Source: Rossellomorea vietnamensis (GTDB taxonomy: Bacteria > Bacillota > Bacilli > Bacillales > Bacillaceae_B). Taken from it: a stretch of 46,628 nucleotides of DNA. Each line of letters starts with the position of its first letter. Position 1 is the first letter of the stretch. The DNA lies in contig NZ_VTEH01000011.1 in NCBI RefSeq assembly GCF_008180615.1, positions 212,378 to 259,005 of the forward strand. The letters run 5' to 3'. The notes below the pieces were generated by a model. It saw only the letters and a program-made list of their open reading frames with translations. It had not been told where the DNA came from and made no database searches. The position numbers and the translations under genes were made by a program. Shown here piece after piece: positions 1-7,728 of the stretch.

Positions 1-162
1 TTTCCCGTTTGCTTTAAACTGGTTAACCCATCTATTTACGGTATCTCGATGTAACCCCAATTCTTTTGCCACAGCAGCAACAGGTTGATGATTCTCTAGT
101 ACCTTTTTGACAGCTTCTAGTTTATTTTCGACACTTGTATGTGAATGTTGTTTTTTAGCCAT
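1..162 (-). CDS. IS3-family transposase OrfA, N-terminal 54 residues (cut by window edge)
   Basis: The reading frame starts at the ATG at 162 with a GGGGGAG ribosome binding site and runs off the window. It begins MAKKQHSHTSVENKLEAV and continues into a predicted helix-turn-helix (VAAVAKELGLHRDTVNRWV), the DNA-binding domain that opens IS3/IS150 OrfA proteins. It would bind the element's ends and act with the OrfB DDE integrase made by frameshifting. The catalytic OrfB part is not visible, so I cannot say whether the copy is intact. Confidence 0.75.
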   Translation of the reverse strand, partial: MAKKQHSHTSVENKLEAVKKVLENHQPVAAVAKELGLHRDTVNRWVNQFKANGK

Positions 163-240
163 TTAAATTCTCCCCCATAAATGCATATTTGTCGTATCTT
201 CATCATAACTTATATGTCCATTATAAGGGGGTCGAGCACA
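1..240 (-). mobile_element. Left end of an IS3-family (IS150-like) insertion sequence
   Basis: The minus strand carries the start of an OrfA-type transposase gene preceded by a terminal inverted repeat. The outer end at 240 reads inward on the minus strand as TGTGCTCGACCCCC, then TTATAATGGACA. This resembles the IS150-group ends I remember (TG...GACCCC...GGACA). The rest of the element lies outside the window. Directly outside it, at 241, the sequence is the right half of the REP-like repeat seen elsewhere in this window, so the element seems to have inserted inside such a repeat. Family assignment rests on orfA plus the end sequence; the subgroup is uncertain. Confidence 0.7.
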
Positions 241-262
241 GTCACCCCCCGGTTTTTGTCGA
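238..262 (+). repeat. REP-like element, copy 1 (interrupted by the IS)
   Basis: ACAGTCAC followed by CCCCCGG and TTTTTGTCGA matches the repeat found at 14177, 16713, 19927, 24209, 37999 and 40582. The first half of its GTGAC-A-GTCAC palindrome is missing because the IS end lies at 240. The missing GTGAC is expected on the far side of the IS. Confidence 0.65.
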
Positions 263-268
263 AAGCAG

Positions 269-305
269 CGAGTGTATCTCCATTTGGTTATGCACTCGTT
301 TTTTT
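269..305 (+). terminator. Possible intrinsic terminator
   Basis: CGAGTG and CACTCG form a 6-bp stem with an 18-nt loop, followed by seven T. No intact plus-strand gene precedes it here, so it may belong to whatever lies left of the IS insertion. Confidence 0.4.
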
Positions 306-395
306 GTCTATGGCTTTCCAGGAATTTTCCGGTGAGAAATAGCATTTTTTTGAAACTCTTAATTGACGGCCTAAAAGGTCGAGAAAAGAGCCTTC

Positions 396-506
396 TTAAA
401 ACATTCTATTGTAAAGCCCGGCCCGTCTGTCGATGATCTGATCCCTGATCCGCTTTACTTCAATATCGTCTGTTCTCTTAAAAATCTCTTTCAATATACG
501 TTTCAT
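396..506 (-). CDS. Small basic protein, 36 aa, function unknown
   Basis: On the minus strand an ATG at 506 follows AAAGGAGAG with 8-nt spacing and opens a 36-codon frame beginning MKRILKEIFKRTDDIEVKRI and ending in GLYNRMF, then TAA. An ATG two codons upstream (512) is too close to the ribosome binding site. The product is strongly basic, without a membrane segment or cysteines. I do not recognise the family. The good ribosome binding site and the alternating charged/hydrophobic pattern of an amphipathic helix suggest a genuine short gene rather than chance, but this is not proven. Confidence 0.4.
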   Translation of the reverse strand: MKRILKEIFKRTDDIEVKRIRDQIIDRRAGLYNRMF

Positions 507-556
507 GTTCATCTCTCCTTTCTACCACTAGTGTAGTCAGAAATGCGCTTGGAATT

Positions 557-579
557 AACATCCGCAGGGATGTTTTTTC
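557..579 (+). terminator. Short hairpin with T tail
   Basis: AACATCC-gca-GGATGTT is followed by a T run. It has a 7-bp stem and a 3-nt loop. It lies between the divergent small ORF (396-506) and the gene at 721, and its role is unclear. It could terminate leader transcription upstream of 721. Confidence 0.3.
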
Positions 580-672
580 ATCAGGCTTTAGAAGGAGAGG
601 GCTTCAGTCACAGCCAAGTTCCTTGAGGTCGCATCAAACAAAATGAAACCAAACCCCGGCTTCATCCGTATA

Positions 673-695
673 GTTAAGTAGCAAATTAACTTAAC
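673..695. promoter_or_regulatory. Inverted repeat before the 721 gene
   Basis: GTTAAGT and ACTTAAC are perfect 7-bp arms separated by 9 nt, centred about 37 bp before the start codon at 721. The spacing of half-sites is typical of a dimeric repressor operator. No matching regulator can be named. Confidence 0.3.
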
Positions 696-720
696 TCCTG
701 GAAGGGGAAACATATAATAT

Positions 721-2400
721 ATGGGAAACATTTTTTTATTTTCAATTATAGTAGGTGTGGTTACAGCGGTGCTGCTGGTACCGCTTCAAGGCGGAAGGAC
801 CGGGAAAAAAGAGAAAAGCCGTTTTAATGCCGCTGGGACTGCGGGGGTTCTTCTCATCACAGTTGCAGCAGCGTTCGGATTTTATTATCTAAGCAACCTG
901 GATCGTAACTTTTCATCTGTATGGCTATTACTGATCATTGCTTCTGGTGCAGGTGCCATGTTGGCTGCGGGGAAGGAGCGGCTGATCAAGAGCTCAGTGT
1001 TTTTAGTAACCCTGCTTGCTGGCGCATATCTATTGACTGCGTTCCTTTTCAATGCCGATGAAAAGTTCCAGTCAGCTAAAATGGATGTAAAAACTGAACT
1101 AGAGGCATTTGATGAACAGCAGACACCGGCCAGCGTGCCTCCGAAATTTGCCCGTAATAAAATGAAAAAGGCTTTTGGGCAGGTACCGGATACAAGTTAT
1201 TATGAGCTTGGAAACCTGCAGATTCAAAAAGTGAACGGCGACTATGTGTACATCGCCCCGGTGGAATTTTCAGGATTTTTTAAATGGTTCAAAGGAGACG
1301 AAACACCAGGGTACTTCACTATCAGTGCAACAGATTCATCAGACAATCCAAAGTTTGTTAAGGAAAGAATGACCTATACACCTTCGTCCTACTTTAATAA
1401 GAACATCGAGCGCCATATCCGGATGAACTATCCAAAGCAGATTTTTAATGGAGATGTACAGCTTGAAGTCGATGAAAATGGTAAGCCATACTATGTACGT
1501 ACCTTTGGAGAGTTCATCTCTGCGAGGAACGGCTTCAAGGCAGAAGGCATTGTGGTGGTCGATCCGCAAAACGGAAAGGTGAAATCATACAAGCTGGATG
1601 ATGCACCTGACTTTATCGATGGTGCAGTATCCCCGGAAACAGTCAGTCTGCAGAACAGCTATTACGGAAACTATGTGCAGGGCTTCTGGAACAGCCTGTT
1701 CGGGAAGTCAGAAGTAAAGCTGCCTTCAGATGAAGGAACAGAGGCAAATGTAAGCCCGATCTTCAATGAGAACGGAGAAATGTATTACTTTACAGACTTT
1801 ACTTCGCCAAAAGAAGGAGTGGACAGCATGCTGGGCTATTCCTTAACCAATTCAAGAACGGGTGAAGCAACCTTCTATACAGGTAATCTGGAAAGATCGT
1901 ACATGGACTCACAGGGAAATCTCCAAATCATCGAGAAGAAATTCATCGAGAAAAAATGGAGCGGGGAAATGCCGATCCTGTATAACTTCTATGGTGAAGC
2001 GAGCTGGCTGACGCCGGTGCTTGATCCCAATGGCTTCCTCCAGAATTATTTCATTGTCTCGGCGGCAAATCCGGAAATCTCCGTATATGCAAATACTCCA
2101 AACCAGGCACTCAAGCTGTATAAAACAGCCCTGCAGCGGGGAGGCGGCAGCGTCAATGGAAGCGGGGAAGCGGAAGAAAAGAAAGTCAGCGGTACAGTCA
2201 TACGAGTGTATAAAGAAAAAACGGGAGACTACACAACGGTTTACTTCCTGATGGATGGCGGAAAAAGCTTCACTGTCTCGTCGGAAAACAACCCGATGAG
2301 TATCTATCTTGAAGAAAATGACAAAGTAAACGTCACCTACCTGGATACAGGAGAAGGCTCCTTGCCTGTCCGGGAAATAGATATAGAAGGGCTGCAGTAA
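721..2400 (+). CDS. Large membrane-anchored protein of unknown function
   Basis: The 559-residue product has four predicted membrane helices near residues 5-22, 40-58, 66-84 and 92-110. A roughly 440-residue hydrophilic domain follows, rich in aromatic residues and GXY/VNG turns, as in secreted or extracytoplasmic beta-rich domains. The last ~70 residues (from about 490) look like a small OB-type beta barrel (VSGTVIRVYKEKTGDYTTVYF). The ATG at 721 is the first possible start because a TAA lies in frame at 715-717. The GGAAGGGG ribosome binding site is rather far upstream (about 13 nt). The gene stands alone, closed by a terminator at 2405. I cannot name a family or reaction. Confidence 0.75.
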   Translation: MGNIFLFSIIVGVVTAVLLVPLQGGRTGKKEKSRFNAAGTAGVLLITVAAAFGFYYLSNLDRNFSSVWLLLIIASGAGAMLAAGKERLIKSSVFLVTLLAGAYLLTAFLFNADEKFQSAKMDVKTELEAFDEQQTPASVPPKFARNKMKKAFGQVPDTSYYELGNLQIQKVNGDYVYIAPVEFSGFFKWFKGDETPGYFTISATDSSDNPKFVKERMTYTPSSYFNKNIERHIRMNYPKQIFNGDVQLEVDENGKPYYVRTFGEFISARNGFKAEGIVVVDPQNGKVKSYKLDDAPDFIDGAVSPETVSLQNSYYGNYVQGFWNSLFGKSEVKLPSDEGTEANVSPIFNENGEMYYFTDFTSPKEGVDSMLGYSLTNSRTGEATFYTGNLERSYMDSQGNLQIIEKKFIEKKWSGEMPILYNFYGEASWLTPVLDPNGFLQNYFIVSAANPEISVYANTPNQALKLYKTALQRGGGSVNGSGEAEEKKVSGTVIRVYKEKTGDYTTVYFLMDGGKSFTVSSENNPMSIYLEENDKVNVTYLDTGEGSLPVREIDIEGLQ

Positions 2401-2404
2401 ACAG

Positions 2405-2469
2405 GATGCCAGGTTTCACACGTGGACAGAAAGCAGTATGTCCATGGTGATACCTGGCATCTTTATTTT
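2405..2469 (+). terminator. Terminator of the 721 gene
   Basis: GATGCCAGGT pairs with ACCTGGCATC (10 bp) around a loop that itself contains a TGGACA/TGTCCA stem. A T-rich tail follows. It starts five bases after the stop codon. Confidence 0.8.
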
Positions 2470-2477
2470 CGTAAAGG

Positions 2478-2792
2478 CTAATTTGGAGAGTAGTTTATTA
2501 CGTTCCAGTTGTGGGGCACTGCGGGTTGGTTTGGATTGCTGAACCGGGTGTCGAGCATAGCGGCAATGGTAAAACGGAGCTGGGATTTCAGAGTTGAAAA
2601 TATACCGGCCTCATTTTTTATAAAATCACTAAGCTTCTGAAAATGATTTATATCGAAGTCGCGCTCACTTGTTACATATAGAGAAGAGGCCATCATAAGA
2701 GCTCTGTTATCGGATACCTTCCAGCGCAGATTGGTTCTTAACTGTAAATAAATGTCCTTGTATCTCTCAATCTTCCCTATTACATCATTCAT
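2478..2792 (-). pseudogene. DUF4003-like protein, truncated N-terminal fragment
   Basis: The minus-strand frame gives about 104 residues from the ATG at 2792 (GGAAG ribosome binding site, 8-nt spacing; a GTG at 2801 is too close to it). The segment YKDIYLQLRTNLRWKVSDNR and the following LMMASSLYV...FTIAAMLDTRF resemble the N-terminal part of DUF4003 proteins, which as I remember are about 300 residues or more. Here the similarity stops after about 93 residues and a short unrelated tail precedes the stop. I infer a broken remnant. A real short paralogue cannot be excluded. Confidence 0.45.
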
Positions 2793-3046
2793 CCCGGACA
2801 CTTCCTTATCAAAAACTTATTTTAGTTTATATACGGCTTATTCAGATAAAAGATTCATAGAGAAAGGAAAAAGATTACATTTACGATTGCTGGTGAAATA
2901 CAGGGGGGCTGAAGGTTTGAATGGCAGTTTTAACGTGAATACAAATTATATGGAGGGTCTTTGTGCTGCAAAAAGGACTGCATCCTTAAGAAGTAATAAC
3001 CATCCTCATAGCTATCGTGACTTGAATCAAAAAGGAGGTTTTCTCA

Positions 3047-3307
3047 TTGAAACAAGGAATACATCCAAACACTCAAAAAGTAGTTTTCATGGATACGAAC
3101 AGCGGCTACAAGTTTCTGACCAGCTCCACACTAAAATCTTCAGATACAATTGAATGGGAGGATGGAAACACCTACCCGTTGATCAAAGTTGAAGTCAGCT
3201 CAGACACACACCCTTTCTATACTGGAGTGCAAAAATTCGCAGACCGCGGAGGCCGTGCAGACCGCTTTATGAAAAAATATAATATGAAGCGGCCGGAAGA
3301 AAAATGA
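3047..3307 (+). CDS. rpmE2: Ribosomal protein bL31 type B (zinc-independent), paralogue 1
   Basis: The 86-residue protein has the type B L31 sequence ([40 protein letters not shown]) and no cysteine, so it lacks the CxxC zinc site of ordinary L31. It can replace zinc-containing L31 on the 50S subunit when zinc is scarce. The start is a TTG at 3047 placed 8 nt behind AAAAAGGAGG. A close paralogue lies at 5491. I see no Zur box in the 240 bp before this copy, unlike the second. A terminator follows at 3336. Confidence 0.9.
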   Translation: MKQGIHPNTQKVVFMDTNSGYKFLTSSTLKSSDTIEWEDGNTYPLIKVEVSSDTHPFYTGVQKFADRGGRADRFMKKYNMKRPEEK

Positions 3308-3335
3308 TTAGCGTCACTCGGTTTTAAGAAATGAA

Positions 3336-3373
3336 AAAACAGCGGATCCCTCTAAAGGGGAATCCGCTGTTTT
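3336..3373. terminator. Bidirectional terminator between rpmE2-1 and the SDR gene
   Basis: AAAACAGCGGAT and ATCCGCTGTTTT form a perfect 12-bp stem with A-tract and T-tract on either side. It therefore suits both converging genes. Confidence 0.85.
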
Positions 3374-3406
3374 AATGTGTGTTAGGAATGTCTGCAGAAG
3401 TCAGGA

Positions 3407-4153
3407 TTATTTAAAAGAAGCATATCCTTCATCAGCCATGACAACACTTCCATTGATCGCACTCGCTTCTTCAAGGGAAAGAAGGTAGACTGTGTCAGCC
3501 AGTTGTTCAGGCTGAGTCAATTTGTTGCCCATAACTTTGGATTTCATGGAATCAATGACGCCTTTGTCTTTATAGCCCTGGATAATCGGAGTATCTACCA
3601 CTCCAGGTGCAACCCCAACGACACGAATTCCATAAGGAGCCATTTCCAAAGCTGCTGATTTCGTCATCATGTTTACAGCTCCCTTTGTCGCATGGTAGGC
3701 AAAAGTGCCGGGAGATGCGAGGATTCCGAATACAGATGTTGTATTGATGATAACCCCTTTAATGCCCAGCTCTTTCATTTTTTTACCGGCAGCGATAATT
3801 CCGTAGGCAACGCCATGCTGGTTGATATCGATGATTTTGTGGTAAGTTTCAAGATTCATATCCATCACAGGTGTCGGGCTGCCGATTCCCGCGTTGTTGA
3901 ACATAACATCAATGCGTCCAAATTCTTCAACCGTTCTGTCAATCAAGGCTAGTACATCTTCATAGTTTGAAACATCTGTTTTTATAAAGATCGCTTCGCC
4001 GCCTTGGGCATTGATGCTTTCAGCGGTTTCATTCCCTGCCAACTCATTAAAATCGGCAACGACAACCCGATCACCCTTTTTGGCAAATTTAAAGCAAGTT
4101 TCCCTTCCGATTCCGCTTGCTCCTCCTGTAATGACAGCTACTCTTTTAGTCAT
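3407..4153 (-). CDS. Short-chain dehydrogenase/reductase (SDR)
   Basis: The 248-residue protein is a classical SDR. The N-terminal nucleotide motif is TGGASGIG (residues ~9-16), a D in VVVADF favours NAD(H), NNAG is present (FNNAGIG), and Ser in NTTSVFG with YHATK supply the catalytic Ser-Tyr-Lys. It should carry out an NAD(P)-dependent oxidation or reduction of a hydroxyl/keto substrate in the cytoplasm. The substrate cannot be read from sequence. It is divergent from a LysR regulator at 4301, which probably controls it through the shared 147-bp intergenic region. Confidence 0.85.
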   Translation of the reverse strand: MTKRVAVITGGASGIGRETCFKFAKKGDRVVVADFNELAGNETAESINAQGGEAIFIKTDVSNYEDVLALIDRTVEEFGRIDVMFNNAGIGSPTPVMDMNLETYHKIIDINQHGVAYGIIAAGKKMKELGIKGVIINTTSVFGILASPGTFAYHATKGAVNMMTKSAALEMAPYGIRVVGVAPGVVDTPIIQGYKDKGVIDSMKSKVMGNKLTQPEQLADTVYLLSLEEASAINGSVVMADEGYASFK

Positions 4154-4188
4154 GAAAACCCCTCCTGGTAATAGTAGTTATATAATCA

Positions 4189-4229
4189 ATTAAAATTTTA
4201 CCATTGAAACGGCTTTCATAAAATTTAAT
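4189..4229. promoter_or_regulatory. Nested dyad between SDR and LysR genes (candidate LysR operator)
   Basis: The divergent intergenic region holds TGAAA-cggc-TTTCA inside longer arms ATTAAAATTTTA and TAAAATTTAAT (one extra base on the left). LysR proteins usually bind such imperfect dyads upstream of the divergently transcribed target. The assignment is by position and symmetry only. Confidence 0.4.
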
Positions 4230-4300
4230 AATAGTAAGGGAAGCTTAAGTAAAACTAAATTAAAGTTACGATAAAAGCATAATCAAAAAGGGGTATTTCC

Positions 4301-5194
4301 ATGAATATAGATCAACTCGAGCATTTAATTGAGGTAGCCAATACGGGGTCACTGACAAAGGCAGCGGAGAATCAGCATGTCAGTCTTTCCGCGATCAGCC
4401 AATCAATCAGCAAGCTTGAAAAAGAACTGGGAATTCAATTATTCATTAGAAATCGCAATGGAGCTGTACCTACTTTTGAAGGGAAAGGAATCATTGAAAA
4501 GGCCATTGAAACCCTTGTGAAGGTAAATGAATTAAAAGAAGAGGCAAACAGATACTCTGAAAGTTTATCGGGTGAATTGAAAATCGGGATCATCCCGAGT
4601 CCAACCAACTTTTTAATAGACATCGTTTCCGCTTTTAAATCCGATTACCCTAATGTAAAGATTGAAATATATGAAAAGGGACCAATGGAAATCCTGGAGG
4701 ATATTCATCATTACCGCCTGGATATTGGATTGATCCTTACATCGCAAACCTTACTGGAAGAGGACCGCGCTTTACGATGTGAACCTCTTTTGGAAGGCAG
4801 TATGGTTGCAGCAGTAAACAAGGATTCGCCTCTTGCGAAGATGGAGACCATTTCACCAAGCGATCTCATTGCCAATACACTGGTCTTATACAATGATGAT
4901 TACATTAAGAAGTTTACAGAAGATATCCTTTCCGGATATGGCAAAATCGATATTATGTTTACCAGTAATAATCTCGATGCTATAAAGCGTGCAGTTCAAA
5001 AAGGGATGGCTGTGACTGTCGGCCTTGATTATTCCTTCAACAGCCACCAGCCTTTTCAGACAGGGGATATTGTTTGTGTTCCCATCAAGGCAGCAAGGGA
5101 TGAAAGAGTTTATTTTACTCTTGTCCGGAAAGAGGGGAAGGTACCCTCAAGGACAGTGAAAGAATTCATGAAGAGAACCAGAAGAGAATTTTAG
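4301..5194 (+). CDS. LysR-family transcriptional regulator
   Basis: The 297-residue protein has the typical LysR winged helix at residues 1-60 (HLIEVANTGSLTKAAENQHV, then SISKLEKELGIQLFIR). A type 2 periplasmic-binding-like effector domain follows from about residue 90 (GELKIGIIPSP). It is transcribed away from the SDR gene 147 bp away, the usual layout in which the regulator represses itself and activates the neighbour. The inducer is unknown. Start ATG at 4301 after AAAAGGGG. Confidence 0.9.
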   Translation: MNIDQLEHLIEVANTGSLTKAAENQHVSLSAISQSISKLEKELGIQLFIRNRNGAVPTFEGKGIIEKAIETLVKVNELKEEANRYSESLSGELKIGIIPSPTNFLIDIVSAFKSDYPNVKIEIYEKGPMEILEDIHHYRLDIGLILTSQTLLEEDRALRCEPLLEGSMVAAVNKDSPLAKMETISPSDLIANTLVLYNDDYIKKFTEDILSGYGKIDIMFTSNNLDAIKRAVQKGMAVTVGLDYSFNSHQPFQTGDIVCVPIKAARDERVYFTLVRKEGKVPSRTVKEFMKRTRREF

Positions 5195-5345
5195 TTAATG
5201 GCTCATATAAATAGTTGGCTGCATTGGTAAAAATCACAAGAAACGGATTTTTTTCTGGGAGAGCAGTTAATAAATACACCTGTGAACTGAAAAAATTGAT
5301 GAACTATTTTTCAATTTAACAAAGAAAAAGACGGCTTGAGAAAGT

Positions 5346-5387
5346 AAGAAGCGGCATTAACCAAGGTTATTACCGCTTCTTTTTTTT
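5346..5387 (+). terminator. Terminator after the LysR gene
   Basis: AAGAAGCGG and CCGCTTCTT pair around an 18-nt loop and are followed by a run of eight T. Confidence 0.75.
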
Positions 5388-5444
5388 GTGAAGATCTAAT
5401 GGTTGCAAAGAAGATTTGTTTCTGGTTTAATAGTGGAAGGACTT

Positions 5445-5463
5445 AATCGTAATAATTACGATT
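5445..5463. promoter_or_regulatory. Zur box before rpmE2 copy 2
   Basis: AATCGTAATAATTACGATT is a perfect 9-1-9 palindrome. It matches the Bacillus Zur operator core (TCGTAATnATTACGA). It sits 28 bp before the start codon of rpmE2-2, where bound Zur would block transcription in zinc-replete cells. Confidence 0.92.
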
Positions 5464-5490
5464 TACTAAAATTACTGGAGGTTTTCTAAA

Positions 5491-5745
5491 ATGAAACAAG
5501 GAATTCACCCTGATTATCAAAAAGTAGTATTCATGGATACAAACAGCGGATATAAATTTTTAACCAGTTCGACGATGGGCTCGAATGAGACAATTGAGTG
5601 GGAAGATGGCGGCACTTATCCCCTGATCAAAGTGGAAGTTAGTTCTGACACGCATCCGTTCTACACTGGCGTACAGAAATTTGCCGACCGCGGAGGCCGT
5701 GCAGACCGTTTCTTGAAAAAATATAATATGGAACGACCGAATTAA
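5491..5745 (+). CDS. rpmE2: Ribosomal protein bL31 type B (zinc-independent), paralogue 2
   Basis: The 84-residue protein differs from the paralogue at 3047 at only a modest number of positions and likewise has no cysteine. It starts with ATG behind ACTGGAGG. A perfect Zur box directly upstream makes it the zinc-starvation-induced copy. Replacing zinc-binding L31 would free zinc for other uses. It heads a run of genes in the same direction: an unknown protein (5763), rpsN2 (6177, with its own Zur box) and a flavoprotein (6467). Confidence 0.95.
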   Translation: MKQGIHPDYQKVVFMDTNSGYKFLTSSTMGSNETIEWEDGGTYPLIKVEVSSDTHPFYTGVQKFADRGGRADRFLKKYNMERPN

Positions 5746-5762
5746 CCTGGAGGATTAAAGAT

Positions 5763-6119
5763 ATGAACGAGAATTTATTGGAAATCCTGGTGCGGGACCT
5801 TGTTGCCGGTCTTCCTTCTTATAAAAAAGAAGTCTATCAATATGTGGTCGGGGTGGAAGATGAACTGGCTTCCCAATCAAACACTTCCGAACAGTTCATG
5901 TCCCTGCTTGTCAAACATGCACCTCATAAACAGGCGGCAGCCCGCTTTAATATGACGTATGGACAGCTGATGGTTCTGATGAGGGAAATTGAAAGCGAAA
6001 TTGATGAAAAACTGAGGCAAAAAGAATCTAAAGCAAAATGGATTGATTACTCAGATCACGTCAAGGGAAATAGCGGGACTCGAAACAACAGAAGTATGCA
6101 ATTCCTGTTTATGATATAA
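5763..6119 (+). CDS. Unknown protein between rpmE2 and rpsN2, possible helix-turn-helix
   Basis: The 118-residue product follows rpmE2-2 by 17 bp, with its own CCTGGAGG ribosome binding site, and shares the Zur-controlled transcript. It is highly helical. Residues ~60-88 (KQAAARFNMTYGQLMVLMRE) resemble the helix-turn-helix of sigma region 4/LuxR-type proteins: small residues at the turn, then a Q-rich recognition helix. It has no cysteine or His-rich zinc site. The last ~20 residues (GTRNNRSMQFLFMI) look unlike the rest and may result from a late frameshift. I do not recognise a named family. Zinc-starvation induction is inferred from position. Confidence 0.65.
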   Translation: MNENLLEILVRDLVAGLPSYKKEVYQYVVGVEDELASQSNTSEQFMSLLVKHAPHKQAAARFNMTYGQLMVLMREIESEIDEKLRQKESKAKWIDYSDHVKGNSGTRNNRSMQFLFMI

Positions 6120-6134
6120 ATTTTTTTGTTATAT

Positions 6135-6155
6135 AAATCGTAATGATTACGTATT
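6135..6155. promoter_or_regulatory. Second Zur box, before rpsN2
   Basis: AAATCGTAAT-G-ATTACGTATT matches the Zur operator with one change in the right half (GTATT for GATTT). It lies 22 bp before the rpsN2 start. rpsN2 and the flavoprotein therefore have their own zinc-responsive promoter besides any readthrough from rpmE2-2. Confidence 0.88.
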
Positions 6156-6176
6156 AATTAGAAAGGAAGATAACAA

Positions 6177-6446
6177 ATGGCCAAAAAATCCAAAGTGGTT
6201 AAAGAGAAAAAACGTCAGCAAATTGTTGAAAGATATGCGGAGTTAAGGAGAGAGCTTAAAGAAAAAGGGGATTATGAAGCATTGAAAAAACTGCCTCGAG
6301 ACTCGTCTCCCACACGGTTGAAAAATCGCTGTGAAGTCACAGGCCGCCCGCGTGGGTATCTTCGCAAATTTAAAATGTCACGTATTGCTTTCAGGGAGCT
6401 GGCCCACAAAGGACAGGTTCCCGGAGTCAAGAAATCGAGCTGGTAA
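6177..6446 (+). CDS. rpsN: Ribosomal protein uS14, zinc-independent long form
   Basis: The 89-residue S14 is the long form ([18 protein letters not shown]-like [27 protein letters not shown] variant MSRIAFREL). It lacks the two CxxC motifs of the short zinc-binding S14; only a single cysteine remains. In Bacillus this form (YhzA) is made under Zur control and enters new 30S subunits when zinc is short. A Zur box lies 22 bp upstream, and the flavoprotein gene begins 20 bp downstream. Confidence 0.95.
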   Translation: MAKKSKVVKEKKRQQIVERYAELRRELKEKGDYEALKKLPRDSSPTRLKNRCEVTGRPRGYLRKFKMSRIAFRELAHKGQVPGVKKSSW

Positions 6447-6466
6447 AAGGACAAAGGAAGAATGAT

Positions 6467-7633
6467 ATGTACAATTGGATCATTATAGGCGGCGGTATCC
6501 ATGGGTGTACAATTGCGGCCTTTCTTCTTAAAAGTGGAAGGGCAGACGCCGGGGATATACGGATCATTGACCCGAATGATGGCCCCCTGTCTAACTGGAA
6601 GAGAAACACGGAACGAATTGGAATGGAATACTTGCGGTCTCCTTCGGTTCACCATATCGATATCAACCCATTCAGCTTGCAAAAGGCAGCAAATCCCCAA
6701 GACTCCAGAGCTTTTTATGGATATTATAAACGGCCTTTACTCTCCTTTTTTAATGAACATAGCGATGAGGTTCTTAAACAGGCAGGTATGGATGAGGCAT
6801 GGATGCAGGGGCAGGTTAAAAATGTAATTAAGGGACGGGAATGGTGGGAAGTGCTTACAGAGGATGGGCAGACAGCTCGCGGCAAGAACATTGTTATCGC
6901 CATAAGCCTTAATGATCAACCCGTGATTCCTCAATGGGCGGCAGAACTGCAGAGCCGGGGCTCCCGTCTTATCCATCATATTTTCAGTCCTTCCTTGCCC
7001 GGTTTTGAAAAGATGAATACACCCATTGCAGTTATTGGCGGGGGTATTACAGCTGCTCATACCTGCATCAAACTCTGCCGGAGTTACCCTGGAAAAGTGA
7101 CCCTTCTGAAAAGGCACCCTTTTCGTGTTCATGACTTTGACAGTAATCCCGGCTGGCTTGGGCCGAAATATATGGATGGTTTCTTAAAAATAAACGATTA
7201 TCAAGAGAGGAGAAAGGCAATTCAGGGGGCAAGGCACAGAGGCTCAATAACAAGTGAGCTGAATGCCAAAATTTCCAGGCTTGTTCGTGATGGAAGCTTA
7301 AAGATTGTTGATGGAGAAGTGGCTTCAGCGGTTTCGGAATCTTCGGTAATAAGATTGAATTTAAAAGACGGAAGCAGGATCAAATTTGGCGCAGTACTAA
7401 TGGCCACAGGCTTTCATCCGGCAATGCCGGAGCAGGAATGGCTGAAGACATTGATCAGGCAGCAGAATCTTCAATGTGCGAATTGCGGTTATCCGATTGT
7501 GAAGCCTACGCTGGAATGGTGTCCGCATCTCTATGTCTCCGGGCCTCTTGCAGAGCTTGAAATCGGGCCTGTTTCCCGTAATATTTCTGGAGCGAGGAAG
7601 GCGGCAGAGCGAATCGTCTTTAACAAAATGTAA
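6467..7633 (+). CDS. FAD/NAD(P)-binding oxidoreductase in the Zur operon
   Basis: The 388-residue flavoprotein has two dinucleotide-binding motifs: GGGIHG at residues ~8-13 for FAD and GGGITAA near 190 for NAD(P)H. A late ATGFHPA marks the second FAD contact. The layout resembles class B flavin monooxygenases and N-hydroxylases of the SidA/IucD type, or related FAD/NAD(P) proteins. Near residue 343 it has CANCG, a CxxC pair, which is odd for a gene expected to be used when zinc is absent. It follows rpsN2 by 20 bp and precedes a strong terminator, so it belongs to the zinc-starvation transcript. The substrate is unknown. Confidence 0.8.
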   Translation: MYNWIIIGGGIHGCTIAAFLLKSGRADAGDIRIIDPNDGPLSNWKRNTERIGMEYLRSPSVHHIDINPFSLQKAANPQDSRAFYGYYKRPLLSFFNEHSDEVLKQAGMDEAWMQGQVKNVIKGREWWEVLTEDGQTARGKNIVIAISLNDQPVIPQWAAELQSRGSRLIHHIFSPSLPGFEKMNTPIAVIGGGITAAHTCIKLCRSYPGKVTLLKRHPFRVHDFDSNPGWLGPKYMDGFLKINDYQERRKAIQGARHRGSITSELNAKISRLVRDGSLKIVDGEVASAVSESSVIRLNLKDGSRIKFGAVLMATGFHPAMPEQEWLKTLIRQQNLQCANCGYPIVKPTLEWCPHLYVSGPLAELEIGPVSRNISGARKAAERIVFNKM

Positions 7634-7670
7634 TGGGGTTATCTTAAAATGCAGTCCATGAAATGAATGA

Positions 7671-7719
7671 AAACCCACCGCCTTTCCCATAGCTGGATTG
7701 AGGTGATGGGTTTTTTTTT
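7671..7719 (+). terminator. Terminator of the Zur operon
   Basis: AACCCACCGCC pairs with GGTGATGGGTT (one mismatch, one wobble) and is followed by nine T. Confidence 0.75.
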
Positions 7720-7728
7720 ATAGGCTGT

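Noticed and set aside
2752..3153. 133-codon plus-strand frame before rpmE2 copy 1
   Set aside because: It overlaps rpmE2 in another frame and the DUF4003-like fragment on the other strand, and has no ribosome binding site.
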